From positions 127,854,652 to 127,918,651 of the forward strand of contig JBCFYV010000012.1 in the NCBI GenBank assembly GCA_039000515.1: a DNA stretch of 64,000 nt. The letters run 5' to 3'. The notes beneath the pieces are model-generated. The model was not told the DNA's origin. It ran no database searches and saw only the letters and a list, made by a program, of their open reading frames with translations. This document shows positions 36,484 through 48,221 of this stretch, one piece after another; within the stretch, counting starts at the first letter, position 1; each line of letters begins with the position of its first letter. The stretch comes from Timema cristinae (Eukaryota; Arthropoda; Insecta; Phasmatodea; Timematidae). Both the position numbers and the translations under genes were made by a program.

Positions 36484-36899
36484 ACTATAGTTTTACTGGT
36501 TGCTCTCTATGGGCGTGAGACGTGGTCTCTTACCTTGAATAGTTATAACAAAACCATGTACTCATCACAAGGCATTGATAGGATGATACGTGTTAGGACA
36601 TGAAGTGGGAATAAGAACCTAGAACTGTGCTCAAGGTACTGACTGACAACTCCATTAGGACGATACCAGTGGGAAGACCTAGACGCAGAGAACTAGCTCA
36701 AGGTAGAGAGAGATAGGTGTAATGAGGTGGACTGGATAGAACTAGCTTAGATAGAGATAGATAGGTGTAATGAGGTAGACTGGATAGAACTAGCTTAGAT
36801 AGAGATAGATAGGTGTAATGAGGTGGACTGGATAGAACTAGCTTAGATAGAGATAGATGTCGTACTTTAGTACTTTCAGTTCCAAATGACGAAATATAA
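36484..36899 (+). pseudogene. Decayed LINE 3' coding end with internal repeat expansion
   Basis: On the + strand, LYGRETWSLT (near 36505-36534) and GRPRRR (36672-36689) are hallmarks of the far carboxyl end of non-LTR retrotransposon (LINE) reverse transcriptase ORFs. Then EVDWIELA, frameshifted to a DRDR-type segment, occurs in about three near-identical 48-bp units (36690-36856). RCRTLVLSVPNDEI and a TAA near 36897 follow, which fits the usual end of such ORFs (R-W-R-x-L-V...VP). Stops and frameshifts are frequent, so it is dead. No reverse transcriptase core motif is visible upstream. Confidence 0.6.
36690..36856. repeat. 48-bp repeat, about 3.3 copies, LINE-derived
   Basis: The unit is GATAGAACTAGCTTAGATAG, AGATAGATAGGTGTAATGAG, GTGGACTG. 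It is the same unit, in the opposite orientation, as the array at 48525-48965. Confidence 0.85.
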
Positions 36900-38577
36900 C
36901 AGAATATAGATAGAGGGAAAGTGATAACGAAATAGTAAGAAACCAAGAATCATACTTATCACAACAGTGAAGGCTTCTAACAAAGATAGTTTCATCACTG
37001 GACAGCGATACTAGATTATTCTGACATTTAGTCCGTATCAAATGAAACGCGGGAACTTGTTCTTGAAAGATGTTTTTGTTGTAGTTTTGTTTCTCTGTCC
37101 AGTGTTCTATTTGTTTGTTTTCCCACAGCTGGACACTGGCTCCATCATTCAACGACCGGTTGTTCGGAGGTAACTGCAAGCTATTATCTTGGTAGGTAAT
37201 TAAGTCCCAAGTGATCTAGAAACCTGGGACTGCGCCCTCCTTTCTGAATACTCTTCTAATATCTTAATGCGCATGCGTGCTGGTCCCCCACATCTGGATA
37301 GAAGCAAACGGTACGTTTCATTGGAACGTGTTTTATAAATGTGAGGACTTGGCGGGGAGGGGGTTTTCGGGAGGGGTACACTAATTGCGGCCCCCCGGGG
37401 GACTTCTCTGAACCAAGCCCACTTTCGACTAACGTTGATTAAAAGTCGCTAGCATTTGTCATTCTAGTAATACGACTTATTTGATTATAAAGTTTATCTA
37501 CTGGTTATTAAAAGCTAACTAAACGGACTACAATTGAAATATAATTGTAATATTTGTATTGACTCCATTGCGGAAACAATGGAATTCTATTAAAATCAGA
37601 CTATCCCTAGTTTGGAACTGACTCTAGCTGCCGGAATTGCGAAACTGTATTCGGCTGAAACTAGTTCCAGAATATATAATCATAAAGTTTAGGGTTCCAG
37701 GGTATTTTAAATAAATAGTAGTTTCAAACTTAGAGCGTATTTTCATCTTTCCCAACTGTGCAAGCCTCCTTGGTCGACATCTCCATGGAAACCATGGTTT
37801 GTGTATGACTGGGTATCTGCAATTACAATATATTATCTGTTTGGTTAACAATAATAACAGCTCGTTTGTTTCTTGGGAGGTTGTGCAACCAAGAGCTCTG
37901 GGAAAGGTGTCGTTTAAAAGTTCTGATCGGGGTGTGATTATACGTCTTGATTAGAATTAGAATGTTCTAAATCTATGGAAGGTTGATAGGCTCTGACGAG
38001 TAAATCTTTAACTATAAAGTCGAGTGAAGCCCCTCTCTTTAGCTTTTCCCAATTTTGTGAACATTCTAGCGCAATAATCTGCAGCCATCGATGGAACAAC
38101 TCCTTGTTACATAAGAAATAGTTGCAGGCACCACACGGGGGTTAATTTAGTATCTTACTCTGGAACAAAAAATATATATATCTTAGGGAACGTAATTTGC
38201 CAACTGTTTCGCTAAATGATTTATACTGAAAGATTTTTAAAAAGGATAAACTGGTTTCCTGAAGCGTTATTGGTTCATATATAATTTCACTTGTCGCAAA
38301 TGACACCAGTTTTTACCATTCATAGATGTGATACTAGGTTATTATTGTAAATAACAGCTCTAATATTGTTAAATTACACCCTACTTTGACTGGGAAGAGA
38401 ATCCGATACGAATCAGAGCCAGCTCGTCAAAACAAGTTGTGAAGAATAACTTATATCATGAGAGCGATTCAAAGGTGTTCTTACATTGAAACAAACACCA
38501 ATGCATGTCATTAACATCTCATTACTACTATCAGGACTGCAGGAGTCGAGTGGTCTCAAGGCGTCATACACTGGACC
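36900..38577. other. Gene-free stretch
   Basis: No recognised gene or repeat, apart from a GC-rich palindromic patch GGCCCCCCGGGGG near 37391. Confidence 0.4.
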
Positions 38578-38822
38578 CTAGATAGTGATGACTATCCTCT
38601 GTTCCCTAGATAGTGATGACTATCCTCTGTTCCCTGATAGTGATGACTATCCACTGTTCCCTAGATAGTGATGACTATCCTCTGTTCCCTAGATAGTGAT
38701 GACTATCCTCTGTTCCCTAGATAGTGATGACTATCCTCTGTTCCCTGATAGTGATGACTATCCACTGTTCCCTGATAGTGATGACTATCCACTGTTCCCT
38801 GATAGTGATGCCTATCCACTGT
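38578..38822. repeat. 26-28-bp minisatellite, about 9 copies
   Basis: The unit is CCCTAGATAGTGATGACTAT plus CCTCTGTT. Shorter units lack AG (CCCTGATAG), and the later ones have CCACTG in place of CCTCTG. Confidence 0.93.
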
Positions 38823-39065
38823 TATAACGATAAGGAAGATACTCAGCGATATCTTAGTAACATAAATACTGTAGTTGTGTCTGAGTTAGTCGAGATATAC
38901 CAACCGAGCGGCCGCCATTCGTTTGTGATGATAGCGCCAACATTTGGGGTAAGAGGGTGTCATATGGTCGGCACAACAAACCTTCCAGACGTTGATATCA
39001 GTTTTATAGACCAGAGCAGTCACTTCTTTATTCAATTAGCTCCTAATTTGTCCTCGCGAGTCTGA

Positions 39066-39152
39066 GTGGAGCTCTGTAAGTGCCGGTAATCGAACCTGGG
39101 AACTCTGGATCTGTATCCAGGACCTCTGACCTCTAGCCTACAGAGGCGGGCA
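39066..39152 (-). repeat. tRNA-like SINE head, reverse
   Basis: On the - strand, GCCTCTGTAGGCTAGAGGTC is A-box-like and CCCAGGTTCGATTACCGGCA is a good B box. No tail is recognised, so it is a fragment. Confidence 0.55.
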
Positions 39153-39571
39153 TATTAAATGTAAAGTGAAATATAAAGGTGTTTGAAAGTCGCCCTAAAT
39201 CATTTAAAGGGAATTCCTTTAGTCATATTCAAACTAAAATTCAATTTATATAATTATTATAATTAATATTGGGAAAGTCTACTCCTGCGGTGTATACTAC
39301 CTGCACAACGAGAGTTCAAGATTTTGAAAATGTTTGACAAAAATTATAAAGTTTGACTATAAAGATGGTTAGACCTTAAAAAGAGATGAGATGTAGAAAG
39401 TATAAAAGTTTAAAGTGGAAATACAAGATATAAAAAGTGGATGCTTGTTAAAAGATCTATTGAGTAATCATTTCTAGAAAAATATGGCTAAACATTTTAC
39501 AACATTCACATATGGCTAAAAAATGATCTGTATATATTGACACCGTTTTTTATTACATTAAAAAAAAGTAT
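39153..39571. other. Gene-free stretch
   Basis: AT-rich sequence with no recognised feature. Confidence 0.4.
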
Positions 39572-39807
39572 TATCTTACTACCCGTTCGGCTTGTACACA
39601 TATTATCTAGGCAACTAATTATGATAATGGGCTAAGGGTGAAAGAGGTTGAATTCAAAGGAATTGTACCAGCATTTAGGTGGCAGTAGAGAGTTAAAACC
39701 ATTTAGGAAAATCCACCCGATCGTGGTTCAAACTCCAACCTCCCTGTCCTTGTGAGGCCAGCATGTTGCGTGATTGACGCCTTAGACTATTTGACTAACG
39801 AGGCGGG
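39572..39807 (-). repeat. tRNA-derived SINE, reverse, nearly full length
   Basis: It starts with the complement of the shared tail (ATCTTACTACCCGTTCGGCT). The central domain (TGTACCAGCATTTAGGTGGC), a B box (complement of GTGGTTCAAACTCC) and the A-box end (GCCTTAGACTATTTGACTAA) follow. Confidence 0.75.
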
Positions 39808-40141
39808 TAACACAAACTATTATCCAATGCTCAACAGGAACATCAAACATTGAACACCACTGCTTACCCTGAAAACACGCCACGTCACTGCATTTACCAG
39901 TGACCAGTCTTGGAGGACCTACTCTTTCACAAAACAAGAGAGTCGAGTAAAATGATATGATTGTCGAATGTGAAGAGGTGTTAGACACCCATGTTGTGAC
40001 CGTACTCACACAGGACAGGTTGTACATGTCTCGCTAGAGCACCGTTTAACTGATCTGGCTGTTGGTGGAAGTAGACCACACCCAGAAACCACAGGAACTG
40101 CAAGAAACTTTGATACGAGACAAGAAGATGTAATCTGTGTA

Positions 40142-40238
40142 ACCAGGAGGACCTCTGACCCTGGAACCAGGAGGACCTCTGACCCTGGAACCAGGAGGAC
40201 CTCTGACCCTGGAACCAGGAGGACCTCTGACCCTGGAA
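40142..40238. repeat. 24-bp tandem repeat, 4 copies
   Basis: Four identical units of ACCAGGAGGACCTCTGACCC plus TGGA. Confidence 0.95.
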
Positions 40239-40393
40239 GCGACACCTTAGGATATTCGACCACTGACGTGGTTATAGTTATATTCTCTTAGCCTAAAACA
40301 GCTTCAGTTAGGACAAGACAAACATTGACGGTAAAGTTCATACGTTTCAAATTATCTTCAGCAACAATTCCGACCAATCATTGCCTACCTGGC

Positions 40394-40640
40394 CTACTAC
40401 TCGCGCCGGTGATCACGTCGTTCAAACGACAGGCGCACTTAGGTCTGGTTTTCCAGTGATGGCCAGGTCAAGGGCTCAAATCCCGGTGGTATGTACTTGA
40501 GGCTGTTTTACCTAATATGCCTCAGAGCAACTGCGGTTACATTTCCTTCAAATTCTTACCTCCTCGTCTCTAGCACGTTAGCGCAGTTAATAGTTTGTAG
40601 GCTTAATTTTATAACCTCGGTAATAAGACACGCTGAAAAA
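40394..40640 (+). repeat. tRNA-derived SINE, diverged
   Basis: CAGTGATGGCCAGGTCAAGG and GGGCTCAAATCCCGGTGGTA form the head and B box. Its body has TGCGGTTACATTTCCTTCAA and CACGTTAGCGCAGTTAATAG, with a decayed tail (CGGTAATAAGACACGCTG). Confidence 0.65.
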
Positions 40641-40703
40641 ACTATTTAATGTTTATTTTTAAAAAACCAATCTGTTCCCTAACCTCGGAAACTACAGTCA
40701 ATA

Positions 40704-40974
40704 GGTGACCTGGTGGTCTAGGGGTAAGGTGTCAGACTTCTGTGCTGGCGGCCGGGGTTCAATCCTCAGTCCCGGCAAAGATTTATCTGATTACCAAACC
40801 CTTCCTTCACCTCTGACAAGACATCTTGTGAATGTGGTAATGCCAGGCCTCCACCGTGGTTCGAATTCCACGTTAAACTGTAGGTCCTCCATTTCATCTC
40901 ACAATCACCCTTACGTATAACCCGTACGGGTAGTAAGACGCGGTGCTAATAATAATAATAATAATAATAATAAT
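40704..40974 (+). repeat. tRNA-derived SINE, head type 2, full length
   Basis: The head GTGACCTGGTGGTCTAGGGG resembles a tRNA-Glu A-box arm, and GCCGGGGTTCAATCCTCAGT is the B box. The type-2 body includes ACATCTTGTGAATGTGG and GCCAGGCCTCCACCGTGG. The shared tail (ACCCGTACGGGTAGTAAGAC, GCGGTGCTAA) and an AAT microsatellite (40949-40974) end it. Confidence 0.9.
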
Positions 40975-41973
40975 ACAGTCAATATTTCATAGGAAGGGCT
41001 GGGAAAGTTACTAGATCTGCTTTGATGTATTCACACGTCAAGTATTGTGATCTGCAGTTGTCACTTTTGATAGATAACATCAATACCTATAAAATAGCAA
41101 TTGCCATAACTGCTGAGCAGGGTTTGAATGTTTGTTTTATTCACATAACTCGAGTGGACGCACTGGCTGTAAAGTGCTGGCTTAGCGTGTATGAAGTAAT
41201 GAACTAGAAAGGTTAAAAGAGAATGCTAACAATTCATAACAATGTTGAACTAGTTGGCCAGGAAAGGGGCCATTGCGGGGTATAAAACACTTTTATATTA
41301 TTTTGGCATCGGGGCTGTCACAATTCCATCGATATCGCAGGTAGTGACGCTACCCGACGCCGTATTGCGTCAGAATACATCTTTGAGTTATCCGTAGCAC
41401 TCGTACTTAGAGGGCGTCCGTCGAGCCCAGGATCCCAAGGTCAAGTTCTGCAGGGGTCACACATAATGTCAGTCAATTCCATCGGTCTAAGTTTCCACGG
41501 GTTAAGCCAGGGGAAGGTCACGACACAATAATAATATAGTAACGTGTTATTAATAATGTTAATCACAACAACATTTGTTTATATTTTCTAAAAGACCATT
41601 CCTGTGGGAATTCTACTATATGTAGTAAAAAGATTGACCTACCTCTAGGAGGAAGGGTTGACTTGAAACAAATGTATCACGTTCAACACCAGACGGTAGA
41701 GTAGGCGATAAGGATGATGGGGAGGGTCGGCTAGCGTTACGAAGGAACGGAAATAGCACAGGGATGTGTAACAGGTTTAAACACGTTCCCGGGTCAACGT
41801 CTTGGACTGTGTGACCACCTGTTAATAAATATACAAGAAACAAGAGAAAAGTTACACAAGAATTTGAAAAAGGACATACATTTATGTGTTTTTATTAAAA
41901 TTAAAAGCCCCCGAGTTTGTTTATTCGTGCACCCAATCTAGTCCCCGCTCCGGCTATCAGTCGTTACAATTAC
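40975..41973. other. Gene-free stretch
   Basis: No gene or repeat recognised. Confidence 0.4.
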
Positions 41974-42088
41974 AATATGGCCACAACTACACTAATATGG
42001 CCACAACTACACTAATATGGCCACAACTACACTAATATGAGCACAACTACACTAATATGGCCACAACTACACTAATATGGCCACAACC
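41974..42088. repeat. 20-bp minisatellite, about 6 copies
   Basis: The unit is AATATGGCCACAACTACACT. One copy has AATATGAGCAC. Confidence 0.95.
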
Positions 42089-42277
42089 ACCAGCTACGAT
42101 CAAAACTTTGTTGACGTCACTGTCCATCATGACAGCCGCTACCCATGGACCATCCAGCTCCACGGCCGGCCACTCACAGCTCGTACCAACACACGGCCGG
42201 CCAATGGGAGCGCTCCTGGCTTACAGCGGGTGGAGGGCAAGAGTGACGGAACAGCTCATTAACATGTCGCACTTATT

Positions 42278-43985
42278 CCCGGAGTACAGTCCCGGGACAA
42301 CAACACTTGCTCCCTAACCACCCTGGACAAGAGAGGACAATGTTGATATTCCCTGGAGTACAATCCCTGGATAACACCTGCTCCCTAACCACCCTGGACA
42401 AGAGAGGACAATGTTGATATTCCCTGGAGTACAGTCCCTGGACAACAACACCTGCTCCTTAGCTACCCTGGACAAGAGGACAATGTTATATTCCCTGGAG
42501 TACAGTCCCGGGACAACACCTGCTCCCTAACCACCCTGGACAAGAGAGGACAATGTTGATATTCCCTGGAGTACAGTCCCTGGACAAGAGAGGACAATGT
42601 TGATATTCCCCGGAGTACAGTCCCTGGACAAGAGAGGACAATGTTGACATTCCCCGGAGTACAGTCCCTGGACAAGAGAGGACAATGTTATATTCCCCGG
42701 AGTACAGTCCCGGGACAACAACACTTGCTCCCTAACCACCCTGGACAAGAGAGGACAATGTTGATATTCCCTGGAGTACAGTCCCTGGACAAGAGAGGAC
42801 AATGTTGATATTCCCCGGAGTACAGTCCCTGGACAAGAGAGGACAATGTTATATTCCCCGGAGTACAGTCCCGGGACAACACCTGCTCCCTAACCACCCT
42901 GGACAAGAGAGGACAATGTTGATATTCCCCGGAGTACAGTCCCGGGACAAGAGAGGACAATGTTGATATTCCCGGAGTACAGTCCCGGGACAAGAGAGGA
43001 CAATGTTGATATTCCCGGAGTACAGTCCTGGGACAACAACACCTGCTCCCTAGCCACCCTGGATAAGAGAGGACAATGTTGATATTCTCGGGAGTACAGT
43101 CCCTGGACAACAACACCTGCTCCTTAGCTACCCTGGACAAGAGGACAATGTTATATTCCCCGTAGTACAGTCCCGGGACAACAACACTTGCTCCCTAACC
43201 ACCCTGGACAAGAGGACAATGTTGATATTCCCTGGAGTACAGTCCCTGGACAAGAGAGGACAATGTTATATTCCCCGGAGTACAGTCCCGGGACAACACC
43301 TGCTCCCTAACCACCCTGGACAAGAGGACAATGTTATATTCCCCGGAGTACAGTCCCGGGACAACAACACTTGCTCCCTAACCACCCTGGACAAGAGGAC
43401 AATGTTGATATTCCCTGGAGTACAGTCCCTGGACAAGAGAGGACAATGTTGATATTCTCCGGAGTACAGTCCCTGGACAAGAGAGGACAATGTTATATTC
43501 CCCGGAGTACAGTTCCGGGACAACACCTGCTCCCTAACCACCCTGGACAAGAGAGGACAATGTTATATTCCCCGGAGTACAGTTCCGGGACAACACCTGC
43601 TCCCTAACCACCCTGGACAAGAGGACAATGTTATATTCCCCAGAGTACAGTCCCGGGACAACACCTGCTCCCTAACCACCCTGGACAAGAGGACAATGTT
43701 ATATTCCCCGGAGTACAGTCCCGGGACAACAACACTTGCTCCCTAACCACCCTGGACAAGAGGACAATGTTGATATTCCCTGGAGTACAGTCCCTGGACA
43801 AGAGAGGACAATGTTGATATTCTCCGGAGTACAGTCCCTGGACAAGAGAGGACAATGTTATATTCCCCGGAGTACAGTTCCGGGACAACACCTGCTCCCT
43901 AACCACCCTGGACAAGAGAGGACAATGTTGATAATTCCCGGAGTACAGTCCCTGGACAAGAGAGGACAATGTTGATATGATCCCG
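42278..43985. repeat. Compound minisatellite, short unit with optional spacer
   Basis: The basic unit, about 44 bp, is GGACAAGAGAGGACAATGTT then GATATTCCCTGGAGTACAGT then CCCT. Some units are followed by a spacer of about 30 bp (ACAACACCTGCTCCCTAACC plus ACCC). GAGAGG/GAGG, TTGATATT/TTATATT and CCTGG/CCCGG variants combine freely. A block around 43310-43620 recurs about 365 bp further on (43675-43960) with nearly the same order of variants, which points to block duplication. Confidence 0.93.
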
Positions 43986-45120
43986 GGACTTCTAACAAAA
44001 CATCTCTCCTGGGTAAATGTTGTCCGACCCACAGTTAATTGTTTTTATTCAAGATTGGTGTACCACTGAAGGAATGTGATGATCTATTTACATTATTTGT
44101 ACTACACCCATGATATCTTAACCTATTTAGAGAGTCACTATCTCGCTCTACGTATAGTTTGTTCCCTAGCAACAGTTTGTTGGAGTCATGACTCGTTGCT
44201 AAGTGATGGAATGTCACAGCTGGAGAATCTCTTACAGTTGATATTAGATTAAAATATTACCTAATTAAAAATAAAACATTTTAAAATTATACTGCTAACT
44301 TAAAATAATTCAAATTGTAAATTTTCAAATATTTGTAAATAATGCTTTAATTCATTTATTTATGTATTTTTAAATTCTTAAGCACCTCCAAGATTAACTA
44401 GTTTTGTCTACAAACTTTTTAGGTCAATCTTTGTTAATATCCTATTTATTCTATTCTATTTTTCTAATATTATTATGTTGGTTGTTGGCTTAGATAAAAC
44501 ACTAATATCCCCTCATGAAAATCAGTTGAACTGTTTCAGTTTAGATAGTTGACACTAGATGTCAACACGTAAAAGACGATGCTCCCAGCATTTGTCTAGT
44601 AAGACTGAGGTGTGCACATTTCCAAATAACGAATCATCAGCGACACAGAACACTGGTCCCCACGTGGGCGACCTAACATTAATTATTATAAAATTAAGGA
44701 GTCAATGAGCAAAACATATTATCATTTGAGCTGAGATCGAGCAAACTCCTTGTAAAACTCACAGGTATCGATTCGAGATGGAGTTTAGCTAATATTTAAA
44801 ATCAATATATGTAATAGAAATAATATAACTCCAAATTGTGTTTTGGGGATCGTTTATTGTATTTATCTTTTTAAAGCACCGTGGGTGGGTTAGTAATCAA
44901 AAGCTTATTGAACATAGAACAGGTCAGGGCCTATATCTGAAACAATTCACAGGCTTATCTTTCTCCGTCATCAGCGATGTTTTTTGTACCCCTGTGTATA
45001 GTATAATAGACATTTGTCCGTCACGAAAGGCCAATTTCATTTAAATATTAACATGATCTATTTAAAAGCCTAGTAATGCGGGTAATTCGAAATACAGAAT
45101 TGTATTTGATAGAAATGCCA
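43986..45120. other. Gene-free stretch
   Basis: AT-rich sequence without recognised features. Confidence 0.4.
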
Positions 45121-45585
45121 TCTATACTTATAAAATAACATGTCCTGACTGACTGATTCATCATCGCCGAGCGCAAACTATCAAGGCTACAAGCATTAAA
45201 TTCGGACTGTATATTCATTTTGTTATGTAGGCACCCACTAAGAAAGGATTTTAGAAAATTCCACCCCAAAGGGGTCAAAATAGGGGATGATAATATGTAT
45301 GAAAGTCCGTCATTTTGAAAGTTACATAAACAAAATTTTGTATTTCTGTTATTGACGTAAAACAAATAAATACGTGTTTCAGGAATTTTGGAAATTTTAT
45401 TTAATAAGGGATGAAAAAGGTGGTGAAAGTTTGTATCGGACTTGCATTATTTTTGATCTGAGGTCAAGTTATGGTCATCAACGTAACGTAATATTTTAAA
45501 TTAATCTGTAAATGCATATGTATATTTTCGTATTTGTATATAATCAACTTCCACGCGAGCAAAGCCGCGGGCAACAGCTATCTAG
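45121..45585 (+). mobile_element. Candidate non-autonomous Helitron-like element
   Basis: It begins TCTATACTTATAAAATAACA right after an A and ends CTAG right before a T, the A-T insertion pattern and the TC...CTRR ends of Helitrons. Near the 3' end, CGCGAGCAAAGCCGCG can form a GC-rich hairpin about 15 bases before CTAG. The 5' part has CTGACTGACTG followed by a GCCGAGCGCAAACTATC block of a type I associate with arthropod interspersed repeats. Just outside the 3' end, TTTTATAAGTAT is the complement of ATACTTATAAAA near the 5' end, so a Helentron or TIR element with ends shifted by some bases is an alternative. No coding capacity is seen. Confidence 0.55.
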
Positions 45586-45850
45586 TCTTTTTATAAGTAT
45601 GAAAGGTGAAGTCTTTCCTGAAACCACGAGTGAATAATGACCCTGGGTAAGGGACGAACCCTGCATATCTCAGTGGTAGAAGATGAGTGAATAATGACCC
45701 TGGGTAAGGGACGACTCCTGCATATCTCGGTGGCGCTAAGCCAAAGTTTCTGAGTCATTTTTCGATTCATTCGCACAAACTGAAAAGCTGTGAGATTGTT
45801 TTACGTCTAATCTTAGTAGTTTAAAGAAATACTCATATCAGTGCGCACGT

Positions 45851-46085
45851 GGTAAAATCCAGTCAAGCTCATCTGGTCTGGTTTGCCACTTTTGAGAAGG
45901 CTGGGGTTTGAATCCTGGCTTGGTGTACCGAGGGTATTTTCCCTCCTCATAATAGAGGTACCGTGTTTAGACGTTGATGGCGCTAGTGAATACGCTCGAA
46001 GCGCTGACGTGGTGAAATGGTGAAGCTCCAAGGTGTTGCAGAGTGAAACGTATCAGATATAGAGATAATAATAATAATAATAATA
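45851..46085 (+). repeat. tRNA-like SINE ending in TAA repeats
   Basis: The head CGTGGTAAAATCCAGTCAAG and a good B box (GGGGTTTGAATCCTGGCTTG) are followed by GTGTACCGAGGGTATTTTCC. The body differs from the other families and ends in an ATA/TAA microsatellite (46065-46085). Confidence 0.6.
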
Positions 46086-46856
46086 CTGGTTATGTTGTGT
46101 CCTGGTTAAGATCCTCATCATTAATTTACCGAGGTGTTATGCCCCAGGTTTGAACCGGTGCAACCTCTATAATTATTTCTGTTGACTGGTCGAGCCCACG
46201 TGCTGTGTCTCTTATATCTAGTTGAGCATTCTTTAATACAACAGCTCTTATTTAACTCTGTGGCGCGTTTTATTTGAATTATTATTTGGAAATTATTATA
46301 ATAAAGCAAAGTGTAAACATGTTTAGAACATCAATACACAGTGTTGTGTTTTAGTTTGTAGCACTCGTAACTCAGTTGTGTATCAACGCGCGGCGGTACA
46401 CGATCAAATTCAGATTACATTGTAGAAAGTACCTTTTGTAGACCTACAATTGCTCAATTCTTCACAAAAAGTAGGTAATTCGAATGAAGTCACAGCTTAA
46501 TGAGACCTTTATCAGACTAATGTGTCAGGAAATTATATAAACTACGTCACAAACTACCGGACAGCTCTCAGCAATAAATTACTTATTAACTGGTCTAAAC
46601 GTTGTTTTTATAACGGCTCAAAAACCTGTCATTTCTATTTGAACTATTCCATTAATTATGTGTAACGTTGAAACACTGAACGAATAAATAGAGTTCATTC
46701 AAAGATTATTAATTTTAAATTGCACAGCACGTGCAAAACCTTCGAACTTCCCGACAAGTAATCATTGAGGTTGAGCTGCTGTCTAATTTGATCGAAAAGT
46801 TGAAATACATAAAAATAGTGTTTGACAATAATACAAGAAAATACAGTCCAAATGAA
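46086..46856. other. Gene-free stretch
   Basis: A B-box-like complement (GGTTTGAACCGGTGCAACC) lies near 46147 in a reverse tRNA-like fragment. Nothing else was recognised. Confidence 0.4.
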
Positions 46857-47412
46857 AACGTTAGAGAGGTGTATTCAAGGAGGCCGGCTACCGGAGTGTT
46901 GAGACGTTAGAGAGGTGTATTCAAGGAGTGTTGAGACGTTAGAGAGGTGTATTCAAGGAGTGTTGAAACGTTAGAGAGGTGTATTCAAGGAGGCCGGCTA
47001 CCGGAGTGTTGAGACGTTAGAGAGGTGTATTCAAGGAGGCCGGCTACCGGAGTGTTGAGACGTTAGAGAGGTGTATTCAAGGAGGCCGGCTACCGGAGTG
47101 TTGAGACGTTAGAAAGGTGTATTCAAGGAGTGTTGAGACGTTAGAGAGGTGTATTCAAGGAGTGTTGAGACGTTAGAGGGGTGTATTCAAGGAGTGTTGA
47201 AACGTTAGAGAGGTGTATTCAAGGAGTGTTGAGACGTTAGAGAGGTGTATTCAAGGAGGTCGGCTACCGGAGTGTTGAGACGTTAGAGAGGTGTATTCAA
47301 GGAGGTCGGCTACCGGAGTGTTGAGACGTTAGAGAGGTGTATTCAAGGAGTGTTGAGACGTTAGAGAGGTGTATTCAAGGAGGTCGGCTACCAGAGTGTT
47401 GAGACGTTAGAC
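46857..47412. repeat. Minisatellite with 46-bp and 32-bp unit classes
   Basis: The short unit is GACGTTAGAGAGGTGTATTC plus AAGGAGTGTTGA. The long unit adds 14 bp (GCCGGCTACCGGAG or GTCGGCTACCGGAG). The two classes are interspersed over about 14 units. The insert is flanked by GGAG on both sides, so one slippage or deletion at GGAG converts long to short. Confidence 0.93.
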
Positions 47413-48221
47413 GGACAGTCTCATGCAGTAGTTAACTAAACTAGTTCTTACCTTCATCAAGCATGACTAGCATCTGTTGTTCCTATTAGAAACACGGCGA
47501 TGGAAGGATATTTCCTTTTTGAAGACGATGCCCTTAAGTTTAAATGAAGGGGAACGTGACTTACGGTAAATATGTTTACATCTATTATAAACTAAAAACT
47601 TGGTTGGGCAAACAAATAAAATATTTTTCCAGTAGTTACATTCATATCAACAGTTCTGGAATATCTGTCATGGGCGTATAGCGACAATTGAACATGAGTT
47701 TTTATCTTTGTTTAAAACATTTTTGGCATTGACTACAATTAAACTAAATGCATCTACTGAAACTCCATTTAGTTTAGTTTAACCTAAAGTGTGGTTGCCC
47801 GGGCCATACTCTGCGATCTTGTACATCCCTATCTTTGAGAGTATTTCCTAAAAGATAATTTAAGGGATCGTTATTTACTTTACTTTAATCCCTGATCAAA
47901 GACGATAGCAGTTTTTAGATAAACGTGTAGTTGTATATTATAATACAATATTGAGATAAGTATGTATTATAAAACCTAGTAGCCTATTTAGGTGATCGAC
48001 TTGTTTCTTCCGTAGTTGATGCAAGTGTTTGTATTTGTACAGCCCTGCTCGTGTGGTTTATGCACCCCGCCCACCCCTGAGGCTGGTAGGAATGAACTGG
48101 CAACCCCTAAGCTACCTGCCACCCTCCAGGGACATTCCAACCCCCCACCCCTAACAATCACATTGCTTCAAGCTGTTTACAACGGTACACTCTACAGCAC
48201 TTGTCTATCATACTCACTCAA
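47413..48221. other. Gene-free stretch with dispersed repeat copy 5
   Basis: No gene is supported. The only recognised element is the foldback-type repeat at 47600-47725. Confidence 0.4.
47600..47725. repeat. Dispersed foldback-type repeat, copy 5
   Basis: AAATATTTTTCCAGT, ATATCAACAGTTCTGGAATA, TCTGTCATGGGCGTATAGCG and TTTTTATCTTTGTTTAAAAC follow the order of the 51136 copy. Confidence 0.6.
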
